The notes under the pieces are model-generated. The model was not told where the DNA came from, searched no databases, and worked only from the letters and a program-made list of their open reading frames with translations. Positions 8,251 to 17,699 of a stretch of 64,000 nt of DNA are shown here, one piece after another (position 1 is the stretch's first letter; the number at the start of each line of letters is the position of its first letter). Both the position numbers and the translations under genes were made by a program. Source of the DNA: Paenibacillus sp. FSL R10-2734 (GTDB lineage: Bacteria; Bacillota; Bacilli; Paenibacillales; Paenibacillaceae); contig NZ_CP150170.1 in assembly GCF_037963865.1 (NCBI RefSeq), forward strand, positions 1,302,001 through 1,366,000, read 5' to 3'.

Positions 8251-8486
8251 ATACACATAATGAAGGCATGCTAGAGACATTATATATTAGAAAGAATACA
8301 TAAAATATAAGGACTGTATAAATTGAGAAATTGGTGTATAATCTTAGATACTGTGTCGCTTTACAGCACAAAAAAGTTGGAGATTTTCACACGGTTTTAT
8401 TGTATGATATGAGGAAAGCTTTAATAGACGATATTTAGACAGACAATAATTAACACATTGATCCGGAAGAGAATGGGGGGAGCAGC

Positions 8487-11279
8487 ATGACCGAACTTAC
8501 GACTACCGTCAGCAAAAGCAACTCTAACAATCTGCTGCGACGGGACGTACGGTTCTTGGGGAACATTTTAGGAGAGGTCTTGGTTCACCAAGGCGGTAAC
8601 GAATTGCTAGAGATCGTGGAGAAGATTCGCGAAACCAGTAAATCGCTGCGCTCACTATTTTTACCTGAACTGCACAGTGAATTTAAGGAGTTAATCAATT
8701 CTTTGGATCCGGAGAACCGTCATCAGGTAATAAGAGCGTTCGCCATTTATTTTCAGCTCGTGAATATTGCCGAACAGAACCACCGGATTCGCCGTAAACG
8801 TGACTATGAACGTTCAGCTGGGGAGACAGTCCAACCCGGTTCTATAGAAAGCGCGATTAAAGAGCTTCGTGAACGTGATTTCTCTCATGAGGAAGTTAAC
8901 GAGATTATTGCAGGATTATCTCTGGAGCTTGTAATGACGGCACATCCAACGGAAGCTATGCGCCGTGCGATTCTCGATATTCATAAGCGGATATCTGATG
9001 ATGTTATGGGTCTGGATAACCCTACCTTAACCTTCCGGGAGCGTGAACAGCTCCGTGAGAAGTTATTAAATGAAGTGATTACGCTATGGCAAACGGATGA
9101 ACTGCGTGACCGCAAGCCTACAGTACTCGATGAAGTGCGTAATGGGATGTACTATTTCCACGAGACTATTTTCCATGTATTGCCGGACGTTTATCAAGAA
9201 CTTGAACGTTGTCTAAGCAAGTACTACCCAGGACAGAACTGGCATGTGCCAACGTACTTACGTTTTGGTTCATGGATTGGCGGAGACCGTGATGGTAACC
9301 CTTCGGTGACTTCAACCGTTACCTCACAGACGTTACGTATGCAGCGTAAGCTGGCGATTCGGGAATATCAGCGGATTATGCGTGAACTCATGAAATATCT
9401 AAGCTTTAGCACAAGTATTGTTAAAGTGACGCCTGAGCTAAAAGAATCCATTGAAGCTGATCGCGAGATCATTAATCTTGGCAAAATGGAAGAATGGCGC
9501 AATGATAACGAGCCTTACCGTATTAAACTTAGTTATATGATCTCCAAGACACAAAATGTTATGGATGATGAGAAAAAAGGCTCACCGGAGCGTTATGCTT
9601 CACCTCAAGAATTCATCGATGATTTGAACGTGATTGACCGCAGTTTACGGCATCATTATGCCGATTATGTGGCCGACACTTATATTAAGAAATTGATCCG
9701 CCAAGTGGAGCTGTTCGGTTTCCATACGGCGACACTTGATGTGCGTCAGCACAGTCAAGAACATGAGAATGCTATGACTGAAATTCTGGCGAAGATGAAC
9801 ATTACGCCGGATTACTCCAAACTGACTGAGAATGAAAAGATTGAGCTGCTGGAGAAACTTCTGAATGATCCACGGCCGATCACATCTTCTTATCAGACGT
9901 ATAGTGAAGGCACGGAGGAATGTCTTGCCGTGTACCGGACGATCTTCGCTTCGCAGGAAGAGTACGGCAAACAATGTATCACCAGTTACCTGATCAGTAT
10001 GGCAGAAGCGGCAAGCGACATTCTGGAGGTTATGGTCTTCTCTAAAGAGGTAGGACTATTCCGCAAAGATAATGACGGTACAGTCGTATGTACGCTGCAA
10101 GCTGTGCCACTTTTTGAAACGATTGATGATTTGCATGAAGCACCGCAAATTATGAATAGATTGCTCAGCATGCCTATCTACCGCGATGCGGTAAGAGCAA
10201 TGAATGATTTGCAGGAAATCATGCTTGGATATTCGGATAGTAACAAAGATGGCGGCGTGGTTACTGCTAACTGGGAACTACGTGTTGCATTGAAAGAGAT
10301 TACAGCTACAGCCGATAAGTTCGGAATCAAGCTGAAGTTCTTCCACGGTCGTGGTGGAGCGCTCGGCCGTGGAGGCATGCCGCTTAACCGCAGCATTCTT
10401 GCTCAGCCAGCCTCGACGATTGGCGGCGGCATTAAGATCACCGAGCAGGGAGAGGTTATCTCCTCCCGTTATTCGATGCAAGGGATTGCTTACCGCAGTC
10501 TAGAGCAAGCGACATCTGCGCTTGTGACTGCAGCGATCAATGCGAGAATTCCACAAGCGGATCTATATGAAGAGAAGTGGGATGAGATTGTTGCCCGTAT
10601 CTCTGAAGTTTCGCTTCACAAATATCAGGATTTGATATTCCGTGATCCGGACTTCCTGACTTACTTCAAAGAGTCAACACCTCTGCCTGAGGTTGGAGAG
10701 TTAAATATTGGTTCACGTCCTTCTAAACGGAAGAACAGTGACCGCTTTGAAGACTTGCGTGCAATTCCGTGGGTATTTGCATGGACGCAAAGCCGTTATT
10801 TGCTTCCAGCCTGGTATGCTGCTGGAACCGGACTGCAGAGTTTCTATGAGGGTAAGGAAGAGAATCTGAAGATTATGCAGCATATGTATGAGAACTTCTC
10901 ATTCTTTACTACACTGATAGATACGCTGCAAATGGCTATTTCAAAAGCGGACTTGATCATTGCTAAGGAATACGCCGGCATGGGCAAGAACGAGGAAGCC
11001 CGTCAGCGGATCTTCGGCCAGATTGAAGAAGAATTCAAGCTGACCTCTGAGCTGATCCTGAAGATTACAGGCCAGCAGGATATTCTGGATAACGTCCCTG
11101 TGATTCAGGAGTCGATCAGACTCCGTAATCCTTACGTTGATCCACTTAGCTACCTGCAGGTTCAATTGCTATCTGAGCTTAGAGCGCTCCGTGAAGTCGA
11201 TGGAGACGATAGCGAATTGCTGCGCGAAGTATTGCTTACCATCAACGGCATTGCCGCTGGTCTTCGGAATACCGGCTGA
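8487..11279 (+). CDS. ppc: Phosphoenolpyruvate carboxylase
   Basis: Cytosolic enzyme converting PEP and bicarbonate to oxaloacetate, an anaplerotic reaction feeding the TCA cycle. Family landmarks are intact: VMTAHPTEA with the catalytic His near 154, GSWIGGDRDGNP near 259-270, the glycine-rich FHGRGGALGRGG loop near 618, QPASTIGGGIKITEQGE, and the C-terminal RNPYVDPLSYLQ and GIAAGLRNTG. The length of 930 matches bacterial PEPC. ATG 8487 follows GGGGGGAGCAGC. The 236 nt upstream are AT-rich with TATAAT-like hexamers but no convincing full promoter. A strong terminator follows, so it is probably monocistronic. Confidence 0.97.
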   Translation: MTELTTTVSKSNSNNLLRRDVRFLGNILGEVLVHQGGNELLEIVEKIRETSKSLRSLFLPELHSEFKELINSLDPENRHQVIRAFAIYFQLVNIAEQNHRIRRKRDYERSAGETVQPGSIESAIKELRERDFSHEEVNEIIAGLSLELVMTAHPTEAMRRAILDIHKRISDDVMGLDNPTLTFREREQLREKLLNEVITLWQTDELRDRKPTVLDEVRNGMYYFHETIFHVLPDVYQELERCLSKYYPGQNWHVPTYLRFGSWIGGDRDGNPSVTSTVTSQTLRMQRKLAIREYQRIMRELMKYLSFSTSIVKVTPELKESIEADREIINLGKMEEWRNDNEPYRIKLSYMISKTQNVMDDEKKGSPERYASPQEFIDDLNVIDRSLRHHYADYVADTYIKKLIRQVELFGFHTATLDVRQHSQEHENAMTEILAKMNITPDYSKLTENEKIELLEKLLNDPRPITSSYQTYSEGTEECLAVYRTIFASQEEYGKQCITSYLISMAEAASDILEVMVFSKEVGLFRKDNDGTVVCTLQAVPLFETIDDLHEAPQIMNRLLSMPIYRDAVRAMNDLQEIMLGYSDSNKDGGVVTANWELRVALKEITATADKFGIKLKFFHGRGGALGRGGMPLNRSILAQPASTIGGGIKITEQGEVISSRYSMQGIAYRSLEQATSALVTAAINARIPQADLYEEKWDEIVARISEVSLHKYQDLIFRDPDFLTYFKESTPLPEVGELNIGSRPSKRKNSDRFEDLRAIPWVFAWTQSRYLLPAWYAAGTGLQSFYEGKEENLKIMQHMYENFSFFTTLIDTLQMAISKADLIIAKEYAGMGKNEEARQRIFGQIEEEFKLTSELILKITGQQDILDNVPVIQESIRLRNPYVDPLSYLQVQLLSELRALREVDGDDSELLREVLLTINGIAAGLRNTG

Positions 11280-11310
11280 TCCCTTGAATCAGCATATTTA
11301 TTACTTATAA

Positions 11311-11337
11311 AAGTCCGCCCATCGGGGCGGACTTTTT
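11311..11337 (+). terminator. Intrinsic terminator of ppc
   Basis: AGTCCGCCC (11312-11320) pairs with GGGCGGACT (11325-11333) around a 4-nt loop and is followed by TTTTT. Confidence 0.9.
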
Positions 11338-11950
11338 GTGCTTGTATAGGAAATTATGCACGGTCATCATCTGTCCAAGAGACTCCATAGAAGCATCATA
11401 GACCGAGAAATAGCGATGCACTGTGGCACACGAGTTATGGACTTTGCCAGAATTGCCAGAAATGAGTGCAAAGGATGCATGAAAGGAGTGGCGGAGCCCG
11501 TTGTTTATCTACTTCTGTATAGGAGTACTGTCTGCTCGCACACATAAACTTTTTAATGTTTTTATTTCTCTGCTTCAGGGTCAATCCGCTGACTATAGGG
11601 AATTATTACCGTGAAATCCTCTACCCACTGGAGTTCTTACTCGCCAAATCACCGAAAACGCTGCGGACAGTACAACAATGTCTGCTCTGTATGCGACAAA
11701 TTTAAACTAACAGAACCCTATACAACCGACGGGGTGATTTTGTGCCTAATACGAGCTGCATTGCTCATAAACTAAATATTGTGCTGCGAAGTGAATCTTT
11801 TGTCCTTGAAAAATTGTAAAAATATTGTGGTGATGTCCCAATATTGATCTTTCTTGCACCTACCCAAGTAACCGAGATGTAATCGGGGGTAAATAGTGTG
11901 GCACTTATTATTCAGGTGATGGAGCAGCGTAGAGAATTTTTGGAACTGTA

Positions 11951-12060
11951 GGAGCGAATGCGTTCGCCTTTATTGGCAGATTTCTACCGCGAACAGCGGT
12001 TTAAATCAGGAAATCTGACAATAACAGCGACCGGAAGTCCGAATATTTCTCGAAGTTGCA
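11951..12060. repeat. Highly structured intergenic element, probable dispersed repeat
   Basis: Three nested symmetric structures stand together in the 940-nt gap before the sigma factor. The palindrome GCGAATGCGTTCGC occupies 11954-11967. TTATTG-G-CAGATTTC (11970-11984) pairs with GAAATCTG-A-CAATAA (12010-12024), a 15-bp stem with one mismatch. Inside it ACCGC (11986-11990) pairs with GCGGT (11996-12000). The style resembles repeated intergenic elements of Paenibacillus genomes, from memory; only one copy is in this window. The rest of the gap (11341-11950) shows stop codons in all frames and no recognisable feature. Confidence 0.5.
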
Positions 12061-12125
12061 CTGAATCACATATCCAAGTTGTCCAATTTTTAACTCAGTT
12101 TACAGAGAAGGTTACAATACAATCC

Positions 12126-12154
12126 TTGATTTTTACACAAACTTGAATTACGAT
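12126..12154 (+). promoter_or_regulatory. Candidate sigma-A promoter for the ECF sigma gene
   Basis: TTGATT (12126-12131), a 17-nt spacer and TACGAT (12149-12154), 68 nt before the GTG start. No ECF-type promoter was recognised upstream of the sigma gene itself. Confidence 0.4.
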
Positions 12155-12221
12155 TTAATTGCTTGTACCGTGGATATTTGAGAATAAATACCAAGGGCGG
12201 CAAGTCTGGGGGAGTTAACAG

Positions 12222-12788
12222 GTGGAGAATTTGGAAGGCAGATTGACAAAGCTCGCCTTAAAAGGCGACCAAAGGGCATTTGCCGAGCTTGTGGAACTAT
12301 ATAAAGACAAAATATATCATTTGGCGTACCGAATGCTGAACAATCGTCATGAGGCGGAGGATATTGTTCAGGAGACTTTTTTGCGTGTGTATAGAAACTT
12401 GGATCGTTATGATGATAAACAGAAGTTCTCTACCTGGATTTATCGGATTGGAACGAACCTCTGTATTGATAGATTACGCAAACGGAAACCGACCTATTCG
12501 CTCGATGCAGAAATGAACGATCAGGAGGGCCTTGACGGCTATTCGTTGATTCCAAGTGATAATGTGACACCGGAGACCGAACTGTTGCTCTCAGAGACGC
12601 AGGGACTAATCTACGAGGCCATTGACAGTTTGCCTGTGAAATACAGGTCTGTGATGATTCTTAGATATCTGCAGGATTTATCGCTTCAGGAGATAAGTGA
12701 TGTGCTGGATATGCCTGTAACCACGATTAAGACGCGTGTTCACCGAGGTCGTGAATTTTTGCGTAAAAAATTAGGCCCGAAAATGTAA
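12222..12788 (+). CDS. sigW: ECF RNA polymerase sigma factor, SigW-like
   Basis: 188 residues with sigma region 2 (FAELVELYKDKIYHLAYRML, DIVQETFLRVYRNL, FSTWIYRIGTNLCIDRLRK) and region 4 (LPVKYRSVMILRYLQDLSLQEISDVL with helix-turn-helix DMPVTTIKTRVHRGREFLRK). The GTG start at 12222 follows GGGGGAG. The next gene encodes a membrane zinc-finger anti-sigma factor and then cdaA-cdaR-glmM-glmS, the order seen around sigW in Bacillus. SigW-type factors respond to envelope stress such as antimicrobial peptides and detergents. The identification as SigW rests on sequence resemblance plus this neighbourhood. Confidence 0.9.
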   Translation: MENLEGRLTKLALKGDQRAFAELVELYKDKIYHLAYRMLNNRHEAEDIVQETFLRVYRNLDRYDDKQKFSTWIYRIGTNLCIDRLRKRKPTYSLDAEMNDQEGLDGYSLIPSDNVTPETELLLSETQGLIYEAIDSLPVKYRSVMILRYLQDLSLQEISDVLDMPVTTIKTRVHRGREFLRKKLGPKM

Positions 12789-12804
12789 AAAAGATTTTTT
12801 TTAA

Positions 12805-12830
12805 TGAAACATCTTTTGGAGAGCGACGTA
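12805..12830 (+). promoter_or_regulatory. SigW-type ECF promoter between sigW and rsiW
   Basis: TGAAAC (12805-12810), a 16-nt spacer and CGTA (12827-12830) match the Bacillus sigma-W consensus TGAAAC-N16-CGTA exactly. It lies 80 nt before the anti-sigma start, so the sigma factor may drive its own antagonist and possibly the genes behind it. Confidence 0.65.
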
Positions 12831-12909
12831 TGTAAGTTAAGCAAGTCTTATGTGTCCTGACCCTTTGTCTTAGGATAATTAAATAGCACTCATGAAAGGA
12901 TTGGCTCCT

Positions 12910-13524
12910 ATGGAATGCAAACTGGCCGTCTCTATGATGCACGACTACTTGGATGACGACTTGCCCGATCAGCAGCAGAGGGAGTTGAAGGAGCATCTTC
13001 TATCCTGTCCAGATTGCCGTGCAAAGTTTAAAGAATTAGAACAGACAGATATGTTGATGTTCTCCCTTATGCATCAGAATCCTGTTGCCTCAGATGATCT
13101 TGTGAGCCGGATAATGAGTTCATTGCCAAAGTCCAAGAAAGAAAAGGCTTTTATTACCTGGATCAAGAGACACCCTGCACTTACAGCGGCATCCCTGTTT
13201 CTTGTCGTAATGCTGATGAGCTCCGTAACTTTTTGGAGTCCAGATAGACAGCTTGTAGTTAGAGGTGCAGATCTGGATCAAGTGGTTATCAAAGGGGATA
13301 CCGTAATTGTACCTTCCGGCAAGATTATTACCGGTGATCTTACCATAGAGAATGGTAAAGCACAGGTATATGGGGAAGTGAACGGCAACGTAACAGTCAT
13401 TGACGGCTCTCTTTATCAGGCTTCAACAGCTCATATTTCTGGGCAAGTCAAAAGCATAGACCAAGCGGTAAGTTGGTTCTGGTATAAAGTGACGAACATG
13501 TTCTCTGAAGTTGCCTACCGTTAA
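12910..13524 (+). CDS. rsiW: Membrane anti-sigma factor, RsiW-like
   Basis: About 204 residues. The N-terminal zinc anti-sigma motif H-x3-C-x2-C is present (HLLSCPDC, about 29-36), preceded by the sigma-contacting helix MECKLAVSMMHDYLDDDLP. One membrane helix (ALTAASLFLVVMLMSSVTFW) leads to an outer domain with short beta repeats (GDLTIENG, GEVNGNVTVIDG, ISGQV) that recall bactofilin-like folds. It holds the sigma factor inactive until proteolysis at the membrane releases it. ATG 12910 is preferred: AAAGGA at 12895-12900 lies 9 nt upstream, while an ATG at 12892 has no ribosome site. Confidence 0.88.
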   Translation: MECKLAVSMMHDYLDDDLPDQQQRELKEHLLSCPDCRAKFKELEQTDMLMFSLMHQNPVASDDLVSRIMSSLPKSKKEKAFITWIKRHPALTAASLFLVVMLMSSVTFWSPDRQLVVRGADLDQVVIKGDTVIVPSGKIITGDLTIENGKAQVYGEVNGNVTVIDGSLYQASTAHISGQVKSIDQAVSWFWYKVTNMFSEVAYR

Positions 13525-13561
13525 TGCGGGCAGTGGTTACCTTGAGCTGGAATATTATTTT

Positions 13562-13595
13562 GCGCCTCTTTTTCCGGAAAGATGGCGCTTTTTTG
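13562..13595 (+). terminator. Intrinsic terminator after rsiW
   Basis: GCGCC (13562-13566) pairs with GGCGC (13584-13588), extended by CTTT/AAAG with a bulge, followed by TTTTTT. Confidence 0.7.
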
Positions 13596-13607
13596 TTGCC
13601 TCAAGCT

Positions 13608-13647
13608 AAAACGCCTTCGGCGTCCTTTTTAAGGACGGTAAGCGTTT
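13608..13647. repeat. Compact nested hairpin element upstream of cdaA
   Basis: AAACGC (13609-13614) can pair with GCGTTT (13642-13647). Inside, ACGCC (13611-13615) can pair with GGCGT (13619-13623), and GTCC (13622-13625) with GGAC (13633-13636). These alternatives exclude one another in part. It may be an intergenic repeat or a regulatory leader. The rest of 13648-13838 is AT-rich with no clear signal. Confidence 0.4.
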
Positions 13648-13838
13648 ATGCGAGAATTATAAGGTTAAAATATATCGTGAAACTTATATTTTCTTATAAT
13701 TTAAATTAGAATATTTAGAAAATGAGTGACGGAGTAAACTTGCAACTGGAGCCCGAACGTTATAACCTAGATATGATACAGCTCTAACAGACATTTTACA
13801 TAAACCCAGCTAATATGAAATGACGGGGGTTTTAGGCA

Positions 13839-14669
13839 ATGAGTTATTTTACAGACTTAACATGGAAAGATTCCATTAAAGATATAGTTGATATCCTGAT
13901 CGTCAGCTACATTATTTATAAAGTGCTTAATATGGTGCGCGGGACTCGAGCGATTCAGCTGCTGAAGGGGATCTTAGTACTGGTTTTGATTTGGGCTTTA
14001 AGCACAATCCTAGACCTCTATACGCTCAAATGGCTAATGAATCAAATGTTTACGTTCGGGGTGCTGGCGGTCTTTATCATCTTTCAGCCGGAACTACGAA
14101 GAGGGCTGGAACAGATTGGACGAGGTAGATTTTTCGGACGGGTTGGGGAAAGTGATGAAGAGTTAAGTAAATTAATCGGCGAAGTGATTAAAGCCGTGAA
14201 TTATTTATCACATAGAAAAATAGGGGCGTTAATCGTATTTGAACGGGAGACGGGTCTTAATGAATATACAGAGTCCGGTATCCCGATGCGTTCCCTAGTT
14301 AGCTCTGAGCTGCTGATAAACATCTTTATTCCCAATACACCGCTGCATGACGGAGCTCTTATTATGCAGGGTAACCAGATCGCTGCGGCTGCCTGTTACT
14401 TACCGTTGTCTGAGAATCCCTTTATCAGTAAAGAGCTGGGGACTCGACACCGCGCAGCTATAGGGATTAGTGAAGTTGCGGACTCGGTGTCTGTCATTGT
14501 CTCGGAGGAGACAGGACAGATTTCTCTGGCCATCAATGGTCAGATCGTGAGGGATATTAAAGAAGAATCCATGATTTCGAAGCTCCATCAAGAGCTGAGT
14601 GTAAGTTCATCGCTGAAGGAGAAAGGTTCAACTTTCTGGAAACGGAAGGGGGACAAGAATCATGGATAA
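13839..14669 (+). CDS. cdaA: Diadenylate cyclase CdaA
   Basis: Makes cyclic di-AMP from two ATP at the membrane. About 276 residues: three N-terminal membrane helices (DILIVSYIIYKVLNMV; ILVLVLIWALSTILDLYTL; FTFGVLAVFIIFQPELRRGL), then a DAC domain with the DGA motif (LHDGALIMQG, about 168-177) and GTRHRAAIGISE (about 204-215). The family is CdaA (DacA/YbbP). The gene overlaps the start of cdaR by 8 nt, and glmM follows. In Bacillus and Listeria the CdaA-CdaR-GlmM trio interacts, linking c-di-AMP to cell-wall precursor supply, and the order here is the same. Confidence 0.96.
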   Translation: MSYFTDLTWKDSIKDIVDILIVSYIIYKVLNMVRGTRAIQLLKGILVLVLIWALSTILDLYTLKWLMNQMFTFGVLAVFIIFQPELRRGLEQIGRGRFFGRVGESDEELSKLIGEVIKAVNYLSHRKIGALIVFERETGLNEYTESGIPMRSLVSSELLINIFIPNTPLHDGALIMQGNQIAAAACYLPLSENPFISKELGTRHRAAIGISEVADSVSVIVSEETGQISLAINGQIVRDIKEESMISKLHQELSVSSSLKEKGSTFWKRKGDKNHG

Positions 14670-16122
14670 GTGGATGAGCAATAACAATTTCAATAAGATT
14701 ATTGCCCTTGCGTTTGGGATCATACTATTTACAATGGTTCGTATCGATACTGCACCTGTTGGGCAAACCACGGTCGATACTAAAACGAAAATTATTGAGA
14801 ATGTAAAGATCGAAGAGATCGGTTTAGATAAAGATAAATATGTACTGGAATACAAGGATGTAGATAGTGTCACTATGGAGGTTAAGGGGAAGAACTCTGA
14901 TATCTCCTTTCAGTTCTCGGACGACTATAAGGTGACTCTTGACCTAAGTAAGGTTGAGCCTGGAGATAATACGTTGCCACTTTCTTATTCATTACCTAGA
15001 GGTGTAACGCTCGTCAGAATGACTCCTAAAGAGGTTAACGTGCATATAGAGCTGCGAAATACAAAGTTTTTTCCCATAACATTAGTTACCAAGGGAGAGC
15101 CAGCAGAGGGTTATCAATTGGGTACCCCGGTTTTGCAGCCTACGGATACTGTTGAGGTTACGCTACCTGATAATGAGTTAAGCAAAGTGGTGAAGGTACA
15201 AGGCACCATTGAGCTAAATGGCGAGAATGAAACCTTTAAAGAGAAGAAATTGAAGCTGCATGCTTATGATAATGAAGGAAAAGAAGTGAAGGACGCGGTA
15301 ATTGAACCTGCTACCGTATCGGTGGAATTGCCAATTACCTTACCTTTTAAGACCGTGCCGCTGGATATCGGCTTTACCGGACAACTTCCGGATTCTCTCG
15401 TGTTATCGAATGTGACACCTGAGCTGGAATCAGTCGTGGTATATGGTCAAGCCAATGCATTAGCTGCACTATCTACTTATGAAGCAAGTATTAATCTTAG
15501 CGCGATAGATTCTGCAGGAACGAAACAGTTGAAGGTAGAACTGAAACCCCCAGCTGGAACTGAGAAAGTCATGCCTGAAACCGTAAACGTTTCATTAACG
15601 ATCTCAGAAATTGCCGAACGGACGGTTGAAGCGGTACCCATCAAGTTACAGGGTGTGGGTGATGGGCTAGAGGGAAGTATTGTTAATCCGGCAAGTAAGG
15701 ATATAGCCCTCACCTTAACGGGGGCACCCAATTTGCTAAATCAATTAGATAAGAATGATATAAGTGTTGTGGCTGATGTGACTGGCCTTACTGCGGGGAC
15801 TCACGAGGTTTCTTTGCGGGTATCACTACCTAAGTTCATTGCACTGGCTAATTCAGGCGTACCTCTTACGATAACTGTGCAGCTGCTATCACCTGCAACG
15901 CCGGTGCCTACACCTCAGCCAGATACGGGTAGTGTAACAACTACTCCTGAGCCAAGCTCTGAACCTGTTATAGGCGATGAGGAGGCCACTGAGAAGCCTA
16001 CCCATAGCGGAGAGGCTGGAGGTACAGCAACGCCTGTTCCAACGGATAGTAGTCCTGAGAATAACGGCACAGCAAACACAAGTACAAATTCAGAAAATCC
16101 TGTGGGTACAGGGGGAACGTAG
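14662..16122 (+). CDS. cdaR: CdaR, YbbR-domain regulator of CdaA
   Basis: 486 residues: short cytoplasmic N-terminus, one membrane helix (KIIALAFGIILFTMVRI), then repeated extracytoplasmic YbbR domains (about 45-410) whose conserved pattern recurs (KDKYVLEYKDVDSVTMEVKG, VTLPDNELSKVVKVQGTIEL and others). The last ~75 residues are a Pro/Thr/Ser/Glu-rich low-complexity tail (PATPVPTPQPDTGSVTTTPE), probably a flexible wall-spanning extension. CdaR binds CdaA and tunes c-di-AMP production. The ATG at 14662 overlaps the cdaA end and follows GAAGGGGGAC, so the two are translationally coupled. Confidence 0.93.
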   Translation: MDKWMSNNNFNKIIALAFGIILFTMVRIDTAPVGQTTVDTKTKIIENVKIEEIGLDKDKYVLEYKDVDSVTMEVKGKNSDISFQFSDDYKVTLDLSKVEPGDNTLPLSYSLPRGVTLVRMTPKEVNVHIELRNTKFFPITLVTKGEPAEGYQLGTPVLQPTDTVEVTLPDNELSKVVKVQGTIELNGENETFKEKKLKLHAYDNEGKEVKDAVIEPATVSVELPITLPFKTVPLDIGFTGQLPDSLVLSNVTPELESVVVYGQANALAALSTYEASINLSAIDSAGTKQLKVELKPPAGTEKVMPETVNVSLTISEIAERTVEAVPIKLQGVGDGLEGSIVNPASKDIALTLTGAPNLLNQLDKNDISVVADVTGLTAGTHEVSLRVSLPKFIALANSGVPLTITVQLLSPATPVPTPQPDTGSVTTTPEPSSEPVIGDEEATEKPTHSGEAGGTATPVPTDSSPENNGTANTSTNSENPVGTGGT

Positions 16123-16233
16123 CCTTGTATTGAAATACGTCTTTTAGGATATGTCCCAAAGGTACACCAAAATAGTAATCAAATCATATGATAGTACATT
16201 AAGCTAACGTAGCGTATTCAAAGGAGAAAAATA

Positions 16234-17574
16234 ATGGGGAAGTATTTTGGAACTGACGGTGTGCGGGGAGTAGCGAACCGTGAATTAACTGCAGAAATGG
16301 CTTATAGCATTGGCCGCTGCGGAGGATATGTACTAGCGGGTAACGTGCATAAACCAAAGGTTGTCATCGGAATGGACACACGTATTTCCGGTCCTTTGCT
16401 TGAAGCAGCTCTTATCGCTGGTTTGCTGTCTATTGGGGCAGATGTAATCCGTATAGGTGTAGTGAGTACACCTGCTGTTGCCTATATCACGAGATTATTA
16501 AAAGCAGATGCAGGGGTTATGATTTCGGCATCACACAATCCGGTTGAAGATAATGGCATTAAGTTCTTTGGTGGAGATGGTTTCAAGCTTACGGATGAAA
16601 CAGAACTGCGTATTGAAGAGCTTATGGATGCTGAGGTAGATGAATTGCCACGTCCTATCGGTTCAGGTTTAGGTATGGTTACGGTTGATAACGACGCGAA
16701 GTACCTCTATCTAGAATATTTGAAGACTACCATTTCTCAGGATTTCAAGGGAATCAAGGTTGTACTCGACTGTGCTCACGGCGCAGCGTATGAACTTGCA
16801 CCAAGATTATTCAGAGAGCTTGGCGCTGAGGTTATTTCTATTGGAGCCGAGCCTGATGGATTGAACATTAATGCTGGATTTGGTTCGACACATCCAGAGA
16901 CTTTGCGTGAGGAAGTATTGCGTCAAGGAGCGGATTTGGGACTTGCTTTTGACGGAGATGCTGACCGATTGATTGCGATCGACAATAAAGGTGATGAAGT
17001 TGACGGAGACTTTATCCTCTGCATTTGTGGGGATGCAATGAACCGTGCTGGCAAGCTGAAAGATAGTACGATTGTATCAACGGTTATGAGCAATATCGGA
17101 TTCTACAAAGCTACCGAGAAATTATCTCTGAACACTGCTAAAACAGCTGTAGGTGATCGGTATGTGATGGAAGAAATGCGTCGTGGCGGTTTTAATCTGG
17201 GTGGAGAACAGTCTGGACATGTTATCTTCCTTGACTATAATACAACAGGTGATGGTATTCTAACGGCTATCCAACTGGTTGATACGCTTAAAGCTTCAGG
17301 TAAGCAGCTTAGTGAAGTTAAGAGCATGATGACGAAATACCCACAGGTGCTGGTCAATGTTCGTGTACAAGATAAGACCAATTATCCTAACAACCAGGCT
17401 ATCGAAGCAGCTATCGCTGAAGTAGAAGGCAAGCTAGGCGACAATGGCCGTGTGCTTGTACGTCCGTCGGGTACGGAGTCTCTTATCCGCGTTATGGCAG
17501 AGGGACCTGATAAGGCAGATCTAGATCTTTATGTGAATCAAATTGTAGAAGTTGTTCAACGCGAGTTGGTATAA
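16234..17574 (+). CDS. glmM: Phosphoglucosamine mutase
   Basis: Interconverts glucosamine-6-phosphate and glucosamine-1-phosphate on the way to UDP-GlcNAc. 446 residues with all landmarks: MGKYFGTDGVRGVAN, phosphoserine loop ISASHNPVEDNGIKFF (active Ser near 100), metal loop DGDADR (about 240-245), sugar loop GGEQSGH and phosphate-binding RPSGTESLIRVM. AAAGGAG precedes the ATG. It lies 111 nt after cdaR and is probably part of that operon; a terminator separates it from the glmS leader. Confidence 0.98.
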   Translation: MGKYFGTDGVRGVANRELTAEMAYSIGRCGGYVLAGNVHKPKVVIGMDTRISGPLLEAALIAGLLSIGADVIRIGVVSTPAVAYITRLLKADAGVMISASHNPVEDNGIKFFGGDGFKLTDETELRIEELMDAEVDELPRPIGSGLGMVTVDNDAKYLYLEYLKTTISQDFKGIKVVLDCAHGAAYELAPRLFRELGAEVISIGAEPDGLNINAGFGSTHPETLREEVLRQGADLGLAFDGDADRLIAIDNKGDEVDGDFILCICGDAMNRAGKLKDSTIVSTVMSNIGFYKATEKLSLNTAKTAVGDRYVMEEMRRGGFNLGGEQSGHVIFLDYNTTGDGILTAIQLVDTLKASGKQLSEVKSMMTKYPQVLVNVRVQDKTNYPNNQAIEAAIAEVEGKLGDNGRVLVRPSGTESLIRVMAEGPDKADLDLYVNQIVEVVQRELV

Positions 17575-17595
17575 TCCATTACTATAACTATATGG

Positions 17596-17653
17596 CCGGT
17601 GTAGTGAGCGAGAACAATTCGGACTCGGTACACCGGTGTTATTATTTTTTTGG
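17596..17653 (+). terminator. Terminator after glmM
   Basis: CCGGTGTA (17596-17603) pairs with TACACCGG (17629-17636), with GAG/CTC possible further in, followed by TGTTATTATTTTTTT. The loop is long, so it may be inefficient. Confidence 0.6.
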
Positions 17654-17699
17654 ATGGATCGTCAGAACATGGATTTGTGAAAATTAGGTTGGTGCAGCA

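Noticed and set aside
11356..11547. 63-codon plus-strand frame in the gap after ppc
   Set aside because: No ribosome site, odd composition (many His, Arg, Cys) and no protein-like pattern; treated as spacer.
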